The position numbers were made by a program, and so were the translations under genes. Below are positions 62,969-64,000 of a stretch of 64,000 nt of DNA, piece after piece (position 1 is the stretch's first letter; every line of letters begins with the position of its first letter). Under the pieces are notes generated by a model. The model was not told where the DNA came from, made no database searches, and saw only the letters and a list, made by a program, of their open reading frames with translations. The stretch is from Stichopus chloronotus (Eukaryota > Echinodermata > Holothuroidea > Aspidochirotida > Stichopodidae): contig CM037843.1 of assembly GCA_021234535.1 (NCBI GenBank), forward strand, positions 19,499,911 to 19,563,910. The letters are read 5' to 3'.

Positions 62969-63168
62969 CACTTTTGTACGCCTCCATCTTTGGTAACGTG
63001 GCGACCATATTCCAACAATTCACATCCAATACCGCAAGGTACCACGACATGCTACACAACGTAAGAGAGTTCATGAAGTTACACCAGGTGAACAACCAAC
63101 TCACAGAAAGGGTGGTAGACTATGTGGTCTCAAGATGGTCCATCACCAAGGGAATCGACACAGAAAAG
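62969..63168 (+). CDS. eag/KCNH1-KCNH5-like: EAG-type potassium channel, exon encoding the end of S6 and the start of the C-linker
   Basis: The acceptor TATCAAACAG precedes 62969. The split serine codon continues [18 protein letters not shown], which is the inner half of S6 with the activation-gate region. The C-linker follows, with [19 protein letters not shown] and [20 protein letters not shown]. The match to fly and human EAG is strong throughout. The exon is 200 bp and ends in phase 0 at AAG|GTTGGT. This donor departs from consensus at its third base but sits exactly where EAG genes continue with VL-CPKD. Reading through would stop at 63181-63183. The following exons, encoding the cyclic-nucleotide-binding homology domain, lie beyond the window. 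Confidence 0.95.
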
Positions 63169-64000
63169 GTTGGTATTTTTTAAGCGCATTGTGCCTTGAT
63201 GTAGTTTTAAAACAACTTCTTATAGAGGGCAAAACAAAATAAAAATGGGAATAGAAAAGTGATATCAAATGTATATGACTCGCAACATTTTTTTTTTTTC
63301 GTTGATGCAAATTGGACATTTTACATTTCTAATGTTATTTGTGTAAACATGAAGAAGAGAGATATCCTATTATATACAAGCCGAATACTTACAACTGTGG
63401 CAAGTTCTGTCGATTCCCATAGAAACTGAAGTTTACCGAGAATGTAGCTATGACTACCACAAGAAAAGGACGGCGCGTAACACATACAAACCACAATAAA
63501 ATGCAATACTTTAGCTTTAAGAAGTTCTCCACAGTAAAAGAAATGGGGGACAGTGAAGGGTCACCTGATGCGGGAATGTAATCTTACGGTGAGTTCAATA
63601 GTTTGTGCACCCATATTTTTGACTGCTTAACTAGATGTAGGCTACGAAAGATTAACATTTTACATCAGTTATACGAAATAAGGAGTAATTACAAGACGAC
63701 ACAAACTTGCAGCATTGAAGGCGCAAATCACTCCACTGTGTTTTACGAAGTCCAAATTGTCAGACAAAAAAAATCGACTTTCGAGACAGTAAATCGGAAT
63801 TTCGAGTGTACGAAGTCGAAATTCGAGGTCTTGTCTCAGCCACGGTTAATGTCGCAAACTGTTACTCGATACGAACGTCCATTGCACCGATGAAGACACA
63901 CATCTGGCTTTTTTATCCGACAAGCGAGCTGCGCTTTCGTTTTTCTCGACTTCATTTGATGATATTCGTGAGACGATATACTACACCAAGTCTTCACTCT
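63169..64000 (+). other. Start of the next EAG intron, continuing past the window
   Basis: No stretch matching the expected C-linker continuation (VL-CPKDM...) was found in the 832 bp after the last exon. The sequence is AT-rich with short open frames that lack motifs. Confidence 0.8.

Overview
This is a non-coding-dominated eukaryotic genomic window. It is AT-rich, and it has spliced exons with GT-AG borders, many microsatellites, foldback and MITE-like elements, and a tRNA-derived SINE-like element. Nothing bacterial or viral was seen. The one securely identified gene resembles both Drosophila and vertebrate ether-a-go-go channels. That, together with the repeat types, suggests a marine invertebrate, perhaps an echinoderm such as a sea cucumber. 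The taxon is an inference and is not shown by the sequence alone.

The gene lies on the + strand and is an EAG-subfamily (KCNH1/KCNH5-like) voltage-gated potassium channel. Six internal exons are visible: 14399-14629, 47224-47352, 47875-48005, 56595-56993, 57619-58021 and 62969-63168. Their phases join without a break into 497 codons. They run from the N-terminal PAS domain through a basic calmodulin-binding-like linker, S1-S4, S5, the pore (SVGFGN filter) and S6 into the start of the C-linker. The first exon (start codon and PAS cap) and all exons for the cyclic-nucleotide-binding homology domain and C terminus were not found. The first probably lies upstream of the window and the others downstream of it.

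Layout: 1-14398 is sequence upstream of the first visible exon and holds a 202-bp foldback element and a repeat with paired nuclear-receptor-like and CRE-like motifs. 14630-47223 is a 32.6-kb intron that splits the PAS-coding region. It carries a 600-bp GAT-rich satellite, AT and G-run microsatellites, two MITE-like elements, a tandem duplication of about 255 bp, and at 25.1-27.9 kb several exon-like stretches that might be a small nested gene or its remains. 47353-47874 is a short intron whose minisatellite includes a copy of the upstream exon's end. 48006-56594 and 58022-62968 are longer introns. The latter holds a tandem array of units of about 146 bp that repeat a perfect DR1 motif, and a tRNA-derived SINE with a hammerhead-like core.

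All exon calls come from reading translations and splice sites by eye. The EAG assignment is strong; the nested-gene calls are tentative.
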